Origin: JBIYSM02 sp044759095
Lineage (GTDB): Bacteria; Bacillota; Bacilli; Brevibacillales; Brevibacillaceae
Direction: 5' to 3'
DNA length: 64,000 nucleotides
NCBI RefSeq assembly: GCF_044759095.2
Contig: NZ_JBIYSM020000022.1
Location: 4,540 to 68,539, forward strand
Shown in pieces: positions 34,246-42,359 of this stretch. Under the pieces are notes generated by a model that saw nothing but the letters and a program-made list of their open reading frames with translations, searched no databases and was not told the DNA's origin. A program made the translations under genes and the position numbers. The first letter of the stretch is position 1, and every line of letters begins with the position of its first letter.

Positions 34246-35489
34246 CGTGCTCCCTCCCTATTTCCCGGTGCATGCACATCCGGCTTGATACCACGCTGGT
34301 GCCTGGGCATGGCGTAACTGGCGAACAGTCCCAGAACAGCTGCGAGAAAAACGGTCATAAGGCCGTATGCGATCCAGGGTGATCGACTGCCTATGCCGCC
34401 GAGCTGCTCTACCAGGTTGCCGCCCATGCTGGTTCCGATAGCCGTGCCGATGCCCGACATGAAGTTGGCGATGCCGAAGTAGGCACCGAGCCATTCCTCT
34501 TTGGCAAAATAACCCACGAGGCTGTCCAGTACCGGCATGAACAGCATCTCCCCGAGGATGAACAGGATGGCGGACGCGCTCAAACTGTAAAAGTGTTCCG
34601 CCCACCCCATGCTGAACAGACCGGCCCCGATCAGGGTGGTGCCCGCAGTCAGTGAGAGATAGGGGTTGATCCGTTCCAGAACAAAGCGGGAGACGGCCCC
34701 TTGGAACAGGACCACACAGATCGAGTTGATCGTCCAAATCAACCCGATCAGGGTAGCAGAGTGAAGGACATGCTCGCCGCGCAGGGGCAAGACCAGTGAG
34801 AATTGAGCGTAAAACGCCCAGATCAAAAGCGTGATGCCGGCAAACAACAAAAAGCTGCGATGGCGCAGAATTTTCATGTACTCCTTGAACGGGGTGGCCT
34901 GACAATTCTCCCCTATGCAGCGATCGTAGGGCAAGGTAAACTGTGTCACCGCGGCTACCACAAAGAAGACAAGGGCCGCAAACAAAAACGGCTGTAGATT
35001 TCGGGCGGTGAGCCAGGTAATCGTAACACCGGCCACAATAATCCCGAAGTGAGCGAAAATCCCTCGCCAGGAAAACGCTTTGGTCCGCAGGACGCGCTCT
35101 ACCAGATCGGCAATCATCGCCTTCAAGGTAGGGGCGAGCAGTCCCACTCCCAATCCGTTGATGCCGGAAGAGACGAGGAAGAGCCAATAGGTCTGGCTAA
35201 AGTGGTAGCCCAACATGGCCAGGGACTGCGTCAGTGCCCCCGCCACCATCACGGAGCGTCTCCCGTAGCGATCGGACAGCGGCCCTCCTGCCAGGCTGCC
35301 TGCCTGATAGGCCACGCTGCCCACTCCCAGAATCATTCCCACCTGAGTGATGCTGAGCGCCCTTGCTTTTTGCAAAAAGACGGGAAAGACCGGGATGACC
35401 AAATAAGCGGCGAGATGCATGAAAAAAACGATCACCATGAGCAGGAGAAAGTTTTTGTTCCGCATGAGCGTCGCCGAAGTTTCGCCCAT
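34242..35489 (-). CDS. MFS transporter (drug-efflux type)
   Basis: A 415-aa, 12-helix transporter. The start at 35489 follows GAGAGGAGG. The signature between helices 2 and 3 reads GGPLSDRYGRRSVMVAGAL, and helix 5 has GLGVGLLAPTLKAMIADLV, typical of multidrug-type major facilitator proteins that extrude compounds against the proton gradient. Substrate unknown. It runs directly into the 51-aa gene with a TTGA overlap. Confidence 0.88.
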   Translation of the reverse strand: MGETSATLMRNKNFLLLMVIVFFMHLAAYLVIPVFPVFLQKARALSITQVGMILGVGSVAYQAGSLAGGPLSDRYGRRSVMVAGALTQSLAMLGYHFSQTYWLFLVSSGINGLGVGLLAPTLKAMIADLVERVLRTKAFSWRGIFAHFGIIVAGVTITWLTARNLQPFLFAALVFFVVAAVTQFTLPYDRCIGENCQATPFKEYMKILRHRSFLLFAGITLLIWAFYAQFSLVLPLRGEHVLHSATLIGLIWTINSICVVLFQGAVSRFVLERINPYLSLTAGTTLIGAGLFSMGWAEHFYSLSASAILFILGEMLFMPVLDSLVGYFAKEEWLGAYFGIANFMSGIGTAIGTSMGGNLVEQLGGIGSRSPWIAYGLMTVFLAAVLGLFASYAMPRHQRGIKPDVHAPGNREGAR

Positions 35490-35707
35490 TTGCCGACCTC
35501 CTCTCCATTTCAGTCTCCCGACTAGTATGAGTGAAAGGGCAGCGGGAATATTCACATGGAGCCGTAGGCGTTCGCGGAATTCTTTCACGCACAGGCAGAC
35601 GTCCAAACCAACGGCTGCCCCCCGACATATACCTATTAATGTAAATGGCGCCAGTAGGCAAAAACTGCGTATGGGAGAAAGACAGGGAAGCGACAGGAGG
35701 GAAAGGC

Positions 35708-35809
35708 GTGAATAAAGGTTTTTTTCATAACGACGGGTTTGAGGTAATCATCTGGATTCTGGTCATCATCTTTCTTCTCTCCATTTTCTTTGATGAAGGG
35801 ATAGAGTAA
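35708..35809 (+). CDS. Small membrane peptide, 33 aa
   Basis: GTG at 35708 follows CAGGAGGGAAAGGC. The product NKGFFHNDGFEVIIWILVI then IFLLSIFFDEGIE has a polar start, a single hydrophobic helix (about 12-28) and an acidic end. Its size resembles the YjcZ/SscA-type small sporulation membrane peptides, but it lacks their Gly-Tyr-rich start, so this is only a resemblance. It lies 1 bp before the next gene. Confidence 0.6.
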   Translation: MNKGFFHNDGFEVIIWILVIIFLLSIFFDEGIE

Positions 35810-35810
35810 G

Positions 35811-36035
35811 ATGAGCGCCTACCGACCCATTCGCCGTCTCAATCGCCACTACAAAAGCGACAAAGGTTTCAGAGCATGGGTGAAGGCAAATGAGCAATGG
35901 TTTCAGGAGAATCCGGAAGTGTTTCGACAGCTGATGCAACATCCCAACATGATCAACCTGTTCATGGATTTGATGATGATGCACTCGGCGCAAATTCAGC
36001 GCAGGCTGAAACGTGCGTCGCGGGAAGAACATTAA
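35811..36035 (+). CDS. Small helical protein, 74 aa, unknown
   Basis: A basic, mostly helical protein: SAYRPIRRLNRHYKSDKGF, then VKANEQWFQENPEVFRQLMQ and a Met-rich FMDLMMMHSAQIQRRLKRA. No transmembrane segment and no family recognised. It starts 1 bp after the 33-aa gene, so the two are probably cotranslated; a terminator follows. Confidence 0.65.
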   Translation: MSAYRPIRRLNRHYKSDKGFRAWVKANEQWFQENPEVFRQLMQHPNMINLFMDLMMMHSAQIQRRLKRASREEH

Positions 36036-36036
36036 A

Positions 36037-36070
36037 GACGGCATGCCCTTCGGGGTTCATGCCGTTTTTG
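36037..36070 (+). terminator. Rho-independent terminator
   Basis: ACGGCATG - loop - CATGCCGTTTTT. Repeat R5 starts a few bases after the T-run. Confidence 0.85.
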
Positions 36071-36073
36071 ATG

Positions 36074-36221
36074 GTGTATAAGAATTTATAAATTTGGACA
36101 TCCCATACAGCCGCTAGAAAAGTGTTCGGGGCCCCGCCCGGCGAAGAAGGGGACCCCACTCGGCACAGCGATAGCTAACGCCGAGTGGGTCGAGGATAGC
36201 TAATGCCGGGTGGGTTTTCTT
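36074..36221. repeat. Dispersed GTTCGGGGCCCC hairpin repeat, copy R5 (nested form)
   Basis: GTGTATAAGAATTTATAAAT, CATCCCATACAGCCGC, the core, then inner and outer hairpins as in R1 and R3, ending GCCGGGTGGGTTTTCTT. It is the most complete copy and joins the leader of R2 to the nested hairpins of R3, showing that they are one family. Confidence 0.88.
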
Positions 36222-36234
36222 ATTGTCCGAGGGT

Positions 36235-36462
36235 TCAGGAGTGGTCGGCGTCCACTGTCTTGGCAGCCGAGAGATTGTGCTCGCTTTCCATGGTGTACGT
36301 TTCGTCATGGCGATAGTCCCGTACTTTTTCCAAAAGCATGTCAAACTCATGAAGCAGCATTTGCGGCTTGTCGCCGTGATACGTTTCCCCGCGGACAAAA
36401 CGTTGAGCCATGTCGATGGCCAAATGAATTTTTTCCAGATCGCCGAGCGAAAAGGAAACCAT
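36235..36462 (-). CDS. Small helical protein, 75 aa, unknown
   Basis: ATG at 36462 follows AAGGTGGTGGTATT. The product VSFSLGDLEKIHLAIDMAQ then FVRGETYHGDKPQMLLHEF ... is acidic and probably helical in two segments, with a polar tail ending ADHS. No family recognised. It converges on repeat R5, which probably terminates it. Confidence 0.6.
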   Translation of the reverse strand: MVSFSLGDLEKIHLAIDMAQRFVRGETYHGDKPQMLLHEFDMLLEKVRDYRHDETYTMESEHNLSAAKTVDADHS

Positions 36463-36590
36463 AATACCACCACCTTTCCCCTGTTAGTGTGGAATGGAAA
36501 GCCGTTTTTTATTTGGATGGACATCATATTTGCCTGACGAATCGCGTAGGGATAAGCTAATAGTGAACAAAGTCAGGTGGTGAATCGTAC

Positions 36591-36905
36591 GTGGCGCAGG
36601 TCATTCTCACTTTCTTCGTAGCGTACGGAATTGTGATCGGGGGCTCCATCTCCGGCGGGCTGGCGACTTTTTTTGACCCGCAAAAACCGCCGCTTTTGGC
36701 GATGGCAGAACTGGCTGTCCAGCTGAAAATTTGGGGATTGGTCGGAGCACTGGGGGGCACGTTTGACTCCTTTTTGCAAATTGAAAAAATATTAATGGGG
36801 AATTTTTCCCCTGTCGCCAAGCAGCTGATCATGATCGTCGCCGCCTTTCTCGGCGCCCATGCCGGGACGATTTCCATCCAGTGGCTGGTGCAGGTGCGCC
36901 CGTGA
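36591..36905 (+). CDS. ytrH: YtrH, sporulation membrane protein
   Basis: A 104-aa protein starting with GTG after CAGGTGGTGAATC. Three hydrophobic segments and the phrases GIVIGGSISGGLATFFDPQKPP, GALGGTFDSFLQIEKIL and AAFLGAHAGTISIQWLV match the YtrH family. In B. subtilis YtrH is made in the mother cell under sigma-E and is needed for efficient sporulation. It overlaps ytrI as GTGA, as in the B. subtilis pair. Confidence 0.9.
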   Translation: MAQVILTFFVAYGIVIGGSISGGLATFFDPQKPPLLAMAELAVQLKIWGLVGALGGTFDSFLQIEKILMGNFSPVAKQLIMIVAAFLGAHAGTISIQWLVQVRP

Positions 36906-37381
36906 GCGTGCGGTTGTGGAAGCGATATGTGGTGTTGATCGTCATCGGCGGGCTTCTGGGCGGTGCGGGAGTAGCCCTTGTGTCTGGAAAAAAGTTGGAA
37001 TCCTATATGCTGGAAAACCGCAACCTGAAGCTGCTGAAAGAGCGGCATGAGGAAGAGATCGAGGGGCTGAAGCATTCACAGCGGGTGGCCAAAAAGAAAC
37101 TGGTGCAGACCATTGAAGAGATCTCGGTCACAGTGCTCGATCCCAAGCCCCACCCGATTATGGAAGCGGAAGTCATTCGGCAGCTGGAAAAAGACGTGAT
37201 ACACCTCAAAGGGAAAAAGTCGGATCAGATTACCGACATTCATCTGCTGCTGCACGAGATGTTTCGTCGCCGCGAGTATATCGTGGAAGGAAAGACAGTT
37301 GAGGTTCGACTGAAGACAGTGGCGATCGGAAGAATCCTTCACCTGATCGTCACAGCGGAAGTGAAGCTTGACCCACCTTGA
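36902..37381 (+). CDS. ytrI: YtrI, sporulation membrane protein
   Basis: A 159-aa protein with one N-terminal membrane helix (YVVLIVIGGLLGGAGVALVSG), a coiled-coil stretch at about 33-70 (ENRNLKLLKERHEEEIEGLK) and a C-terminal domain (DQITDIHLLLHEMFRRREYIVEGK) shared with YtrI proteins. The GTG at 36902 overlaps the ytrH stop. In B. subtilis ytrH and ytrI act together late in sporulation; their exact role in the forespore-engulfing membrane is not settled. Confidence 0.87.
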   Translation: MSVRLWKRYVVLIVIGGLLGGAGVALVSGKKLESYMLENRNLKLLKERHEEEIEGLKHSQRVAKKKLVQTIEEISVTVLDPKPHPIMEAEVIRQLEKDVIHLKGKKSDQITDIHLLLHEMFRRREYIVEGKTVEVRLKTVAIGRILHLIVTAEVKLDPP

Positions 37382-37491
37382 TTCAACTTTTTTCAAAGGA
37401 AAGTTGAAACTTTTTTACCGCGAACAGCGTATACCTTTTCAGGAAACATCACGGCGGAGAGTCCGCGTGAGGGATAAAGGAGAGAGGATTC

Positions 37492-38268
37492 ATGTCGATG
37501 TTCAAGAAGCTGTTGGCCAGCGTAGGAATCGGTTCTGCGCAGGTGGACGCCCGTCTGGAAAAGGATTCGTTGCTTCCCGGGGATACGGTGAAAGGGGAAG
37601 TGCACATCACCGGAGGCGATGTGGCACAGGAGATTGATGAAATTTACATGTATGTGGTCACCCACTACGAACGCGAGGCAAATGACACCAAGGTAAAGGA
37701 AGAGTGCACGCTGGTGAAGCACCGCCTGTCCGAGCGATTCACTCTCCAGCCGAGAGAGAGCAAGGTGCTGCCGTTTTCGTTCCAACTTCCGTATGAGACT
37801 CCGTTGACAATGGGACGTCAGCCGGTTTACCTACGCACCGGCCTGGATATCAAGAACGCGATAGACCCGGGCGATTCCGACTTTATTGAAGTTCGTCCGC
37901 ATCCGCTGATGTCCAAGGTGTTGGATGCCATTAGTCATTTGGGCTTCCAGCTGTTCAAGGTGGATTGCGAGTACAACCGTTACCTGGGCCGCAAGTATCC
38001 GTTCGTACAGGAGTTCGAGTTCCGTCCGACGGGCAAGTACCGCAGCCGACTGGAGGAGCTGGAAGTGATCTTCTTCCTGCGGGACGGTGAGCTGGAGGTG
38101 CTGCTGGAGCTGGATAAGCGTGCGCGCGGCTTCCTCGGAGCATTGGAAGAGGCGTTCAATTTGGACGAACGATACATCCGCATCAGACTGACCGATTCCG
38201 ATCAGAACCGTTCTGTGGCGAACATCGCTTCAGTTCTGGAAAACATGATTGACCGTAACATCCGATAA
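37492..38268 (+). CDS. spo0M: Spo0M sporulation-control protein (arrestin-like fold)
   Basis: A 258-aa protein: FKKLLASVGIGSAQVDARLE, SLLPGDTVKGEVHITGGD and a C-terminal half with VDCEYNRYLGRKYPFVQEFEF. These match the Spo0M family throughout its length. Spo0M has two arrestin-like beta-sandwich domains and affects the early steps of sporulation and cell-division machinery in B. subtilis. ATG follows AAAGGAGAGAGG. A terminator follows directly, so it is monocistronic. Confidence 0.93.
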   Translation: MSMFKKLLASVGIGSAQVDARLEKDSLLPGDTVKGEVHITGGDVAQEIDEIYMYVVTHYEREANDTKVKEECTLVKHRLSERFTLQPRESKVLPFSFQLPYETPLTMGRQPVYLRTGLDIKNAIDPGDSDFIEVRPHPLMSKVLDAISHLGFQLFKVDCEYNRYLGRKYPFVQEFEFRPTGKYRSRLEELEVIFFLRDGELEVLLELDKRARGFLGALEEAFNLDERYIRIRLTDSDQNRSVANIASVLENMIDRNIR

Positions 38269-38270
38269 AG

Positions 38271-38303
38271 CAAAAAGCTGCCTGATCAGGCAGCTTTTTT
38301 ATT
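38271..38303 (+). terminator. Terminator of spo0M
   Basis: AAAAAGCTGCCTGATCAGGCAGCTTTTTT is a perfect palindromic stem with a T-run (given here as AAGCTGCCTG/CAGGCAGCTT). Confidence 0.92.
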
Positions 38304-38403
38304 TCCATCCATCATCGGGAATGTTTTTTGGGGCTTCAGGTATGAAGGCGCATTTTTCTGACAATACTGTGACCATGAAACCCGATGAGGAGGAATTTTC
38401 AAA

Positions 38404-39180
38404 ATGAATTTGCTAGACAAAACGAGAAAAATCAATTTCATGCTGCAAAAAACCATGGGAGGCAGCGGCGTAAGCTATCATGACCTGGGCCGGCTGCTGT
38501 CCGATGTTATCGCATCCAATGTCTACATCGTCACAGCGGATGGGTCCCTGTTGGGCAGTGGTATCACCCACGAATTCAGCCTGAGTGACGACGGGCGGAT
38601 CAACAACCATCTGCCAATCGGCTACAATCAGAAGCTGCTTGAGGTGACCCAATCCCTCGCCAATGAGGGAGCACACAGCCCGTACAGCCTGGTGCCGCCG
38701 GAACTGGTTTCGCTTTTTCCGCAAATGATGACGACGATCGTACCGATCAATGCGGGAGGAAGCCGCCTTGGAACGTTGGTCCTACTGCGCGCCTACGGAT
38801 TGTTTGAGACGGAAGATCTGATCCTGGCGGAAATCGGCGCCACCGTCATCGGCATGAAAATCGTTCGTCACCGTACGGAACAGATTGAAAGCGAGGTGCG
38901 TGACAAAACGTTTGCCAAGATTGCGCTCTCGTCCCTCTCTTACAGCGAGCAGATCGCGATTGAAAAAATCATGGAGCAGCTTGACGCGAAGGAAGGGCTG
39001 CTGGTTGCCAGCCAGTTGGCAGATCAGGCGGGTCTGACGCGTTCCGTCATCGTAAATGCGCTGCGAAAACTGGCCAGCGCAGGCGTATTGGAGTCTCGCT
39101 CCCTGGGAATGAAAGGCACGTACATCAAAGTGTTGAATGACAAGTTCCAGTCCGAACTGGAAAAACTGAAAACCTCGTAA
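38404..39180 (+). CDS. codY: CodY, GTP- and branched-chain-amino-acid-sensing global repressor
   Basis: A 258-aa protein, the usual CodY length. It begins MNLLDKTRKINFMLQKTMGG; a GAF sensor fills about 1-155, a linker helix follows, and the winged helix sits at about 200-245 (ASQLADQAGLTRSVIVNALRKL). It represses stationary-phase and nutrient genes when isoleucine/valine and GTP are high. In most Bacillales codY ends the xerC-clpQ-clpY operon; here it stands alone between spo0M and an MFS gene, with its own terminator. It could be a second copy or a relocated single copy. Confidence 0.95.
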   Translation: MNLLDKTRKINFMLQKTMGGSGVSYHDLGRLLSDVIASNVYIVTADGSLLGSGITHEFSLSDDGRINNHLPIGYNQKLLEVTQSLANEGAHSPYSLVPPELVSLFPQMMTTIVPINAGGSRLGTLVLLRAYGLFETEDLILAEIGATVIGMKIVRHRTEQIESEVRDKTFAKIALSSLSYSEQIAIEKIMEQLDAKEGLLVASQLADQAGLTRSVIVNALRKLASAGVLESRSLGMKGTYIKVLNDKFQSELEKLKTS

Positions 39181-39185
39181 GAAAG

Positions 39186-39228
39186 CAGGAAGACGCTCGC
39201 CTTTTTAAGAGGGAAGCGTCTTTTTTTC
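39186..39228 (+). terminator. Terminator of codY
   Basis: AAGACGCT - loop - AGCGTCTT followed by TTTTT. Convergent with the MFS gene that ends at 39232. Confidence 0.85.
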
Positions 39229-39231
39229 CTT

Positions 39232-40518
39232 TCACGAAGCGGCGCTGTGCTGTCTCCACGAGGGGTGCTCTTCCATTAGGCGAAACTCGCGGAACAGGAT
39301 CAAGCTGAGTCCCAATAGGCTCATGCAGATGCCGCCCACCAGGAGTATCTGCGACGGCGTAGCCAGATGATGCTCGAGGAAAAACGAGGTACATGCAAAG
39401 CTCACCGGCGTAAATCCAAGCGACATCAACGTGAGAAGCGACATGACGCGGCCCAGCATATGGGGAGCGACAATCGTCTGAATGTAGGTAATCAACGGAA
39501 TGTTGGTCATGCTCAGCATCGCGCCGGCTATCAGCATCATCGTCAACCCGATTGGAAGGTTGGTCATAAAACCAAGCGCTCCCACGCCTGTCCCCAGGAG
39601 TCCGATGAATAGCGGCAGGAGAAGGAATCGGCCGCGAAAGCCTTTTGCCAGACCGGTAATCATTCCGCCGAGGATCGCACCGATTCCGAGCGTCCCCTGC
39701 AGGTACCCAAGTGCAGTGCCGTCCCAACCCAGCTGTTTGACAAGCACCGGCAGCCCGATGTTGATCGGTCCTGCGAACATCATGTTTAGGAACAACGAGA
39801 TGACCATAATGATAGCCAGAACTCGAATGCCTAACACGTAACGAATACCGTCAGACAGATCGCGAACAGCGGACTCTTTTGCCGGGGTGTTTGGAAAAGT
39901 TCCATCATCCGGGGACGGATTCGTCACAAGGCGGATGGTGAGGATGAAGCAGAGGCTGAGCAAAAAGGCGACGGCCACCGCGGCAAACATGAGCGGATAG
40001 GAACCGAGGTAGAGCAAAAACGAGGCGAGGAGAGGGCCGCCAACCATGCTGAGCTGTTGTGAGGTCTCCATGACGCTGTTCGCAGTTCCCAACTGCTCTT
40101 TCGGTACCACAAACGGCATGATGGAACCGCGGGCAGGCCAGAAGAAGGCATCCACTACTCCGAACAGAACGGCCATCGCATAAACGGCGCCTAGCATCTC
40201 TTGACCCTCACCGCCCGTCAGCAGCAGGCTGAAGCCGATCAAAACCGCAGCGCGGGCCAGGACGGAGAGTGACAGGATGGTTCGGCGGTTTACCCTATCG
40301 GCTACGACGCCGCCAGCCAGCATGAACAACAGGCGGGGAAGCGACATGCACAGGAGGGCGGTTCCCAGTGCCCCTTCCGATCCGGTGACGTCGATCACAT
40401 ACCATGGCAGCAAAATGAAAATCGCGGTATCGCCCAAAGCGGACAACACCGTACCGGACCAGAGCCGGATAAAGTTGCCGTTACGCCAAATCAGACGATT
40501 GCTTGCTGTGTTCGTCAT
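39232..40518 (-). CDS. MFS transporter, regulated by the adjacent ArsR-like protein
   Basis: A 428-aa, 12-helix transporter. The start at 40518 follows GAGGGGAG and overlaps the regulator gene by 38 nt, which implies one transcript. Phrases such as GGVVADRVNRRTILSLSVLA (helix 2-3 loop) and FWPARGSIMPFVVPKEQLGTANSV match the drug-efflux MFS group related to MefA/TetV and enterobactin exporter-like proteins. Substrate unknown. Confidence 0.88.
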   Translation of the reverse strand: MTNTASNRLIWRNGNFIRLWSGTVLSALGDTAIFILLPWYVIDVTGSEGALGTALLCMSLPRLLFMLAGGVVADRVNRRTILSLSVLARAAVLIGFSLLLTGGEGQEMLGAVYAMAVLFGVVDAFFWPARGSIMPFVVPKEQLGTANSVMETSQQLSMVGGPLLASFLLYLGSYPLMFAAVAVAFLLSLCFILTIRLVTNPSPDDGTFPNTPAKESAVRDLSDGIRYVLGIRVLAIIMVISLFLNMMFAGPINIGLPVLVKQLGWDGTALGYLQGTLGIGAILGGMITGLAKGFRGRFLLLPLFIGLLGTGVGALGFMTNLPIGLTMMLIAGAMLSMTNIPLITYIQTIVAPHMLGRVMSLLTLMSLGFTPVSFACTSFFLEHHLATPSQILLVGGICMSLLGLSLILFREFRLMEEHPSWRQHSAAS

Positions 40519-41209
40519 GGGACTTTTTCTCCCCTCGCTTTTTGCGTACAACCACCCCGCCCGCCATTTCGTAACCTTCGGGCAAAGTCTCGTCATCGGC
40601 AATGAAAAGCTGTTCATTGGTCATAAACCCGACAGACAGCAAGAAGAAAATCTCCTCATCGTCTACAGCCTCCCCGGATTTGATCCGCTCCAGATGCCGC
40701 ATCTCCATTTCTCCCAATTCATCGAGGAGTGCCCGGTACTTGAGAAGCCATGTTTTTATTTCCTCCCTCGGCGCCTTGATTTCGCAATTGCCCAGGAAAA
40801 ACGGCGGCTTTTGCGACTCCTCGGCAAAGATCCGAAACGAATCCTCCGGCGCATTGTATACGCGCGATATGCCCATGCGCAGCTGATTAATCGTGCTTTC
40901 CTGCAACAGCAGGGTTTCCTCTCGAACGGAAGGAAGCAGCTCTTCGCTGATTTTGAAATCATAGGCTACAGCGCGGAAAAACTTTTGTACGATCCCGTTC
41001 TTCTCTTCCGTGCGCACCACTTCGATTAAGCCGTGGTTCTCCAATTCTTTCAAATGGTAGTGGATTTTCGAAGCAGAGATGGAGAGCAGGGTGGCCAACT
41101 GTTTGCCCGTATACTCCTCCTTGATCAAATGGGTGAGGATTTGCAGCCGAAGCGGATCGCTCATCGCCTTCATCTGATCCAGTGTTTCAATCACGACGTA
41201 TCGTTTCAT
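40481..41209 (-). CDS. ArsR-type winged-helix regulator with C-terminal sensor region
   Basis: A 242-aa protein. The ATG at 41209 has TTGGAGGTAAAATC before it. The winged helix (about 8-75) reads AMSDPLRLQILTHLIKEEYTGKQL in part, with the recognition helix SASKIHYHLKELENHGLIEVV. The remaining 165 residues form a helical region that probably binds an effector; they lack the Cys pairs of metal-sensing ArsR proteins. It is followed by the MFS gene in an overlapping arrangement, and an inverted repeat lies just upstream, so it probably represses its own operon. Confidence 0.85.
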   Translation of the reverse strand: MKRYVVIETLDQMKAMSDPLRLQILTHLIKEEYTGKQLATLLSISASKIHYHLKELENHGLIEVVRTEEKNGIVQKFFRAVAYDFKISEELLPSVREETLLLQESTINQLRMGISRVYNAPEDSFRIFAEESQKPPFFLGNCEIKAPREEIKTWLLKYRALLDELGEMEMRHLERIKSGEAVDDEEIFFLLSVGFMTNEQLFIADDETLPEGYEMAGGVVVRKKRGEKKSHDEHSKQSSDLA

Positions 41210-41233
41210 GATTTTACCTCCAAAATACACTAA

Positions 41234-41255
41234 ACGTTCAAAATAACTTGAACGT
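41234..41255. promoter_or_regulatory. Probable operator for the ArsR-like repressor
   Basis: A perfect inverted repeat ACGTTCAA - 6 bp - TTGAACGT lies 25 bp before the regulator's start. On the minus strand it directly follows a plausible promoter (TTGCAA, 18 bp, TACAAT; 41256-41285), a position suited to repression. Confidence 0.6.
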
Positions 41256-41353
41256 ATTGTAACAATGAAACAAGCAACTTTGCAAGATTATTCTGGTTAT
41301 TTTCCCCGCTGTGGATGGTACAATGAGGGAAAACCTTGAAGGGACCAGGAGTC

Positions 41354-42281
41354 ATGCAGGAATTATGGAAACATTCGGCCTTTCGCCGTCTGTACGGGGC
41401 CCACGTCATTCACATCATGGGGAACGAGTTCAGCTATATCGCGGTGGTTGGGCTGCTTCACGAATTGAGCGGCTCGGGCCTTTCCTTTGCCGCCGGGACC
41501 GTTTTTCGGCTGGTGCCCTACGTGATCACCAGTGTTTTTTCTCGTCTATCTGTTTTCATACCGGTTTAACTTCTTGTTCGACGCCTTCTGCTATTTTCTT
41601 TCGCTCTTTCTCTTGCTAGGCATGCCCCGTCTCCCCGGAAACAAGGAAGCCGTGGTCGGAGGATTCATCAATCGGCTGCGGGAAGGTTTCGACTACATTT
41701 ACAGCCACACCGAAATCAAGCGCCTGTTTTTATACCAGATGGCGGAGCGGGTCTGCTGGACGTACTATATCTTGATGATGTTCTACGTGCTGCAGGAGCG
41801 GGGAGAAGGCTTGTACGTATATGCATTGCTGGACATTCCGCTGGGGCTTGGGGGAGTGTTGGCCGGTGCTGTTGTGGGCAAGCTGGCGGAACGGTTGGGG
41901 CCAAGGGGAACCCATTCCGTACTGGGATGGTCGCTCATCATGATGGCCGCAAGCATCTATTTCATGTTCCACTCCGGGCCGCTGCCCGTCCTGATGGTGA
42001 CTACCCTGTTCTCCGCCTTTGCTTCCTTTTCTTCCTCGATCCTGTCGATGACCCGCTTGCAGAAGCTGGCAGATCCGAACCTGCTCGCCCGGGTGTTTTC
42101 CCTGCGGGAGATGGCCACGATGGGAAGCTTCTCGCTGGGCTGTGTGATTGCCGGATATGGGGCGGAGCGCTTTGGCAGTGCAGCTGTGGCAACCGGGTTG
42201 GCATTGTGGGGAGGAGTGATTGGGCTTTTATGGCTGTTGCGGATAAAGCCCCTGAAGGAGCAGGTAGAGGAATCAATCTGA
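41354..42281 (+). pseudogene. Broken MFS transporter gene (deletion and frameshift)
   Basis: The first frame (ATG at 41354 after CCAGGAGTC) encodes an MFS N-terminus, QELWKHSAFRRLYGAHVIHI ... AAGTVFRLVPYVITS, then goes out of frame and stops at 41569. The second frame (from about 41532) resumes with FLFDAFCYFLSLFLLLGMPRL, normally found near helix 5-6, and continues to the end of a transporter at 42281. About 80-100 residues expected between (helices 2-5 with the DRxxRR loop) are missing. An internal deletion with frame loss explains this. It is divergent from the ArsR-like gene and may be a former efflux partner. Confidence 0.75.
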
Positions 42282-42359
42282 CATTGGCACAATGATCTAT
42301 CTTTCTAACTCTACAACCTTTACAATAAGAGGCACAGATCTTGGAAAAGGTGGTCGCCG

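Noticed and set aside
33722..34294. A 190-residue minus-strand frame (and plus-strand frames) full of a 22-residue repeat
   Set aside because: The repeat is the 66-bp minisatellite; as the unit is a multiple of three, frames on both strands stay open. The minus frame lacks a good start and overlaps two better-supported small genes in other frames.
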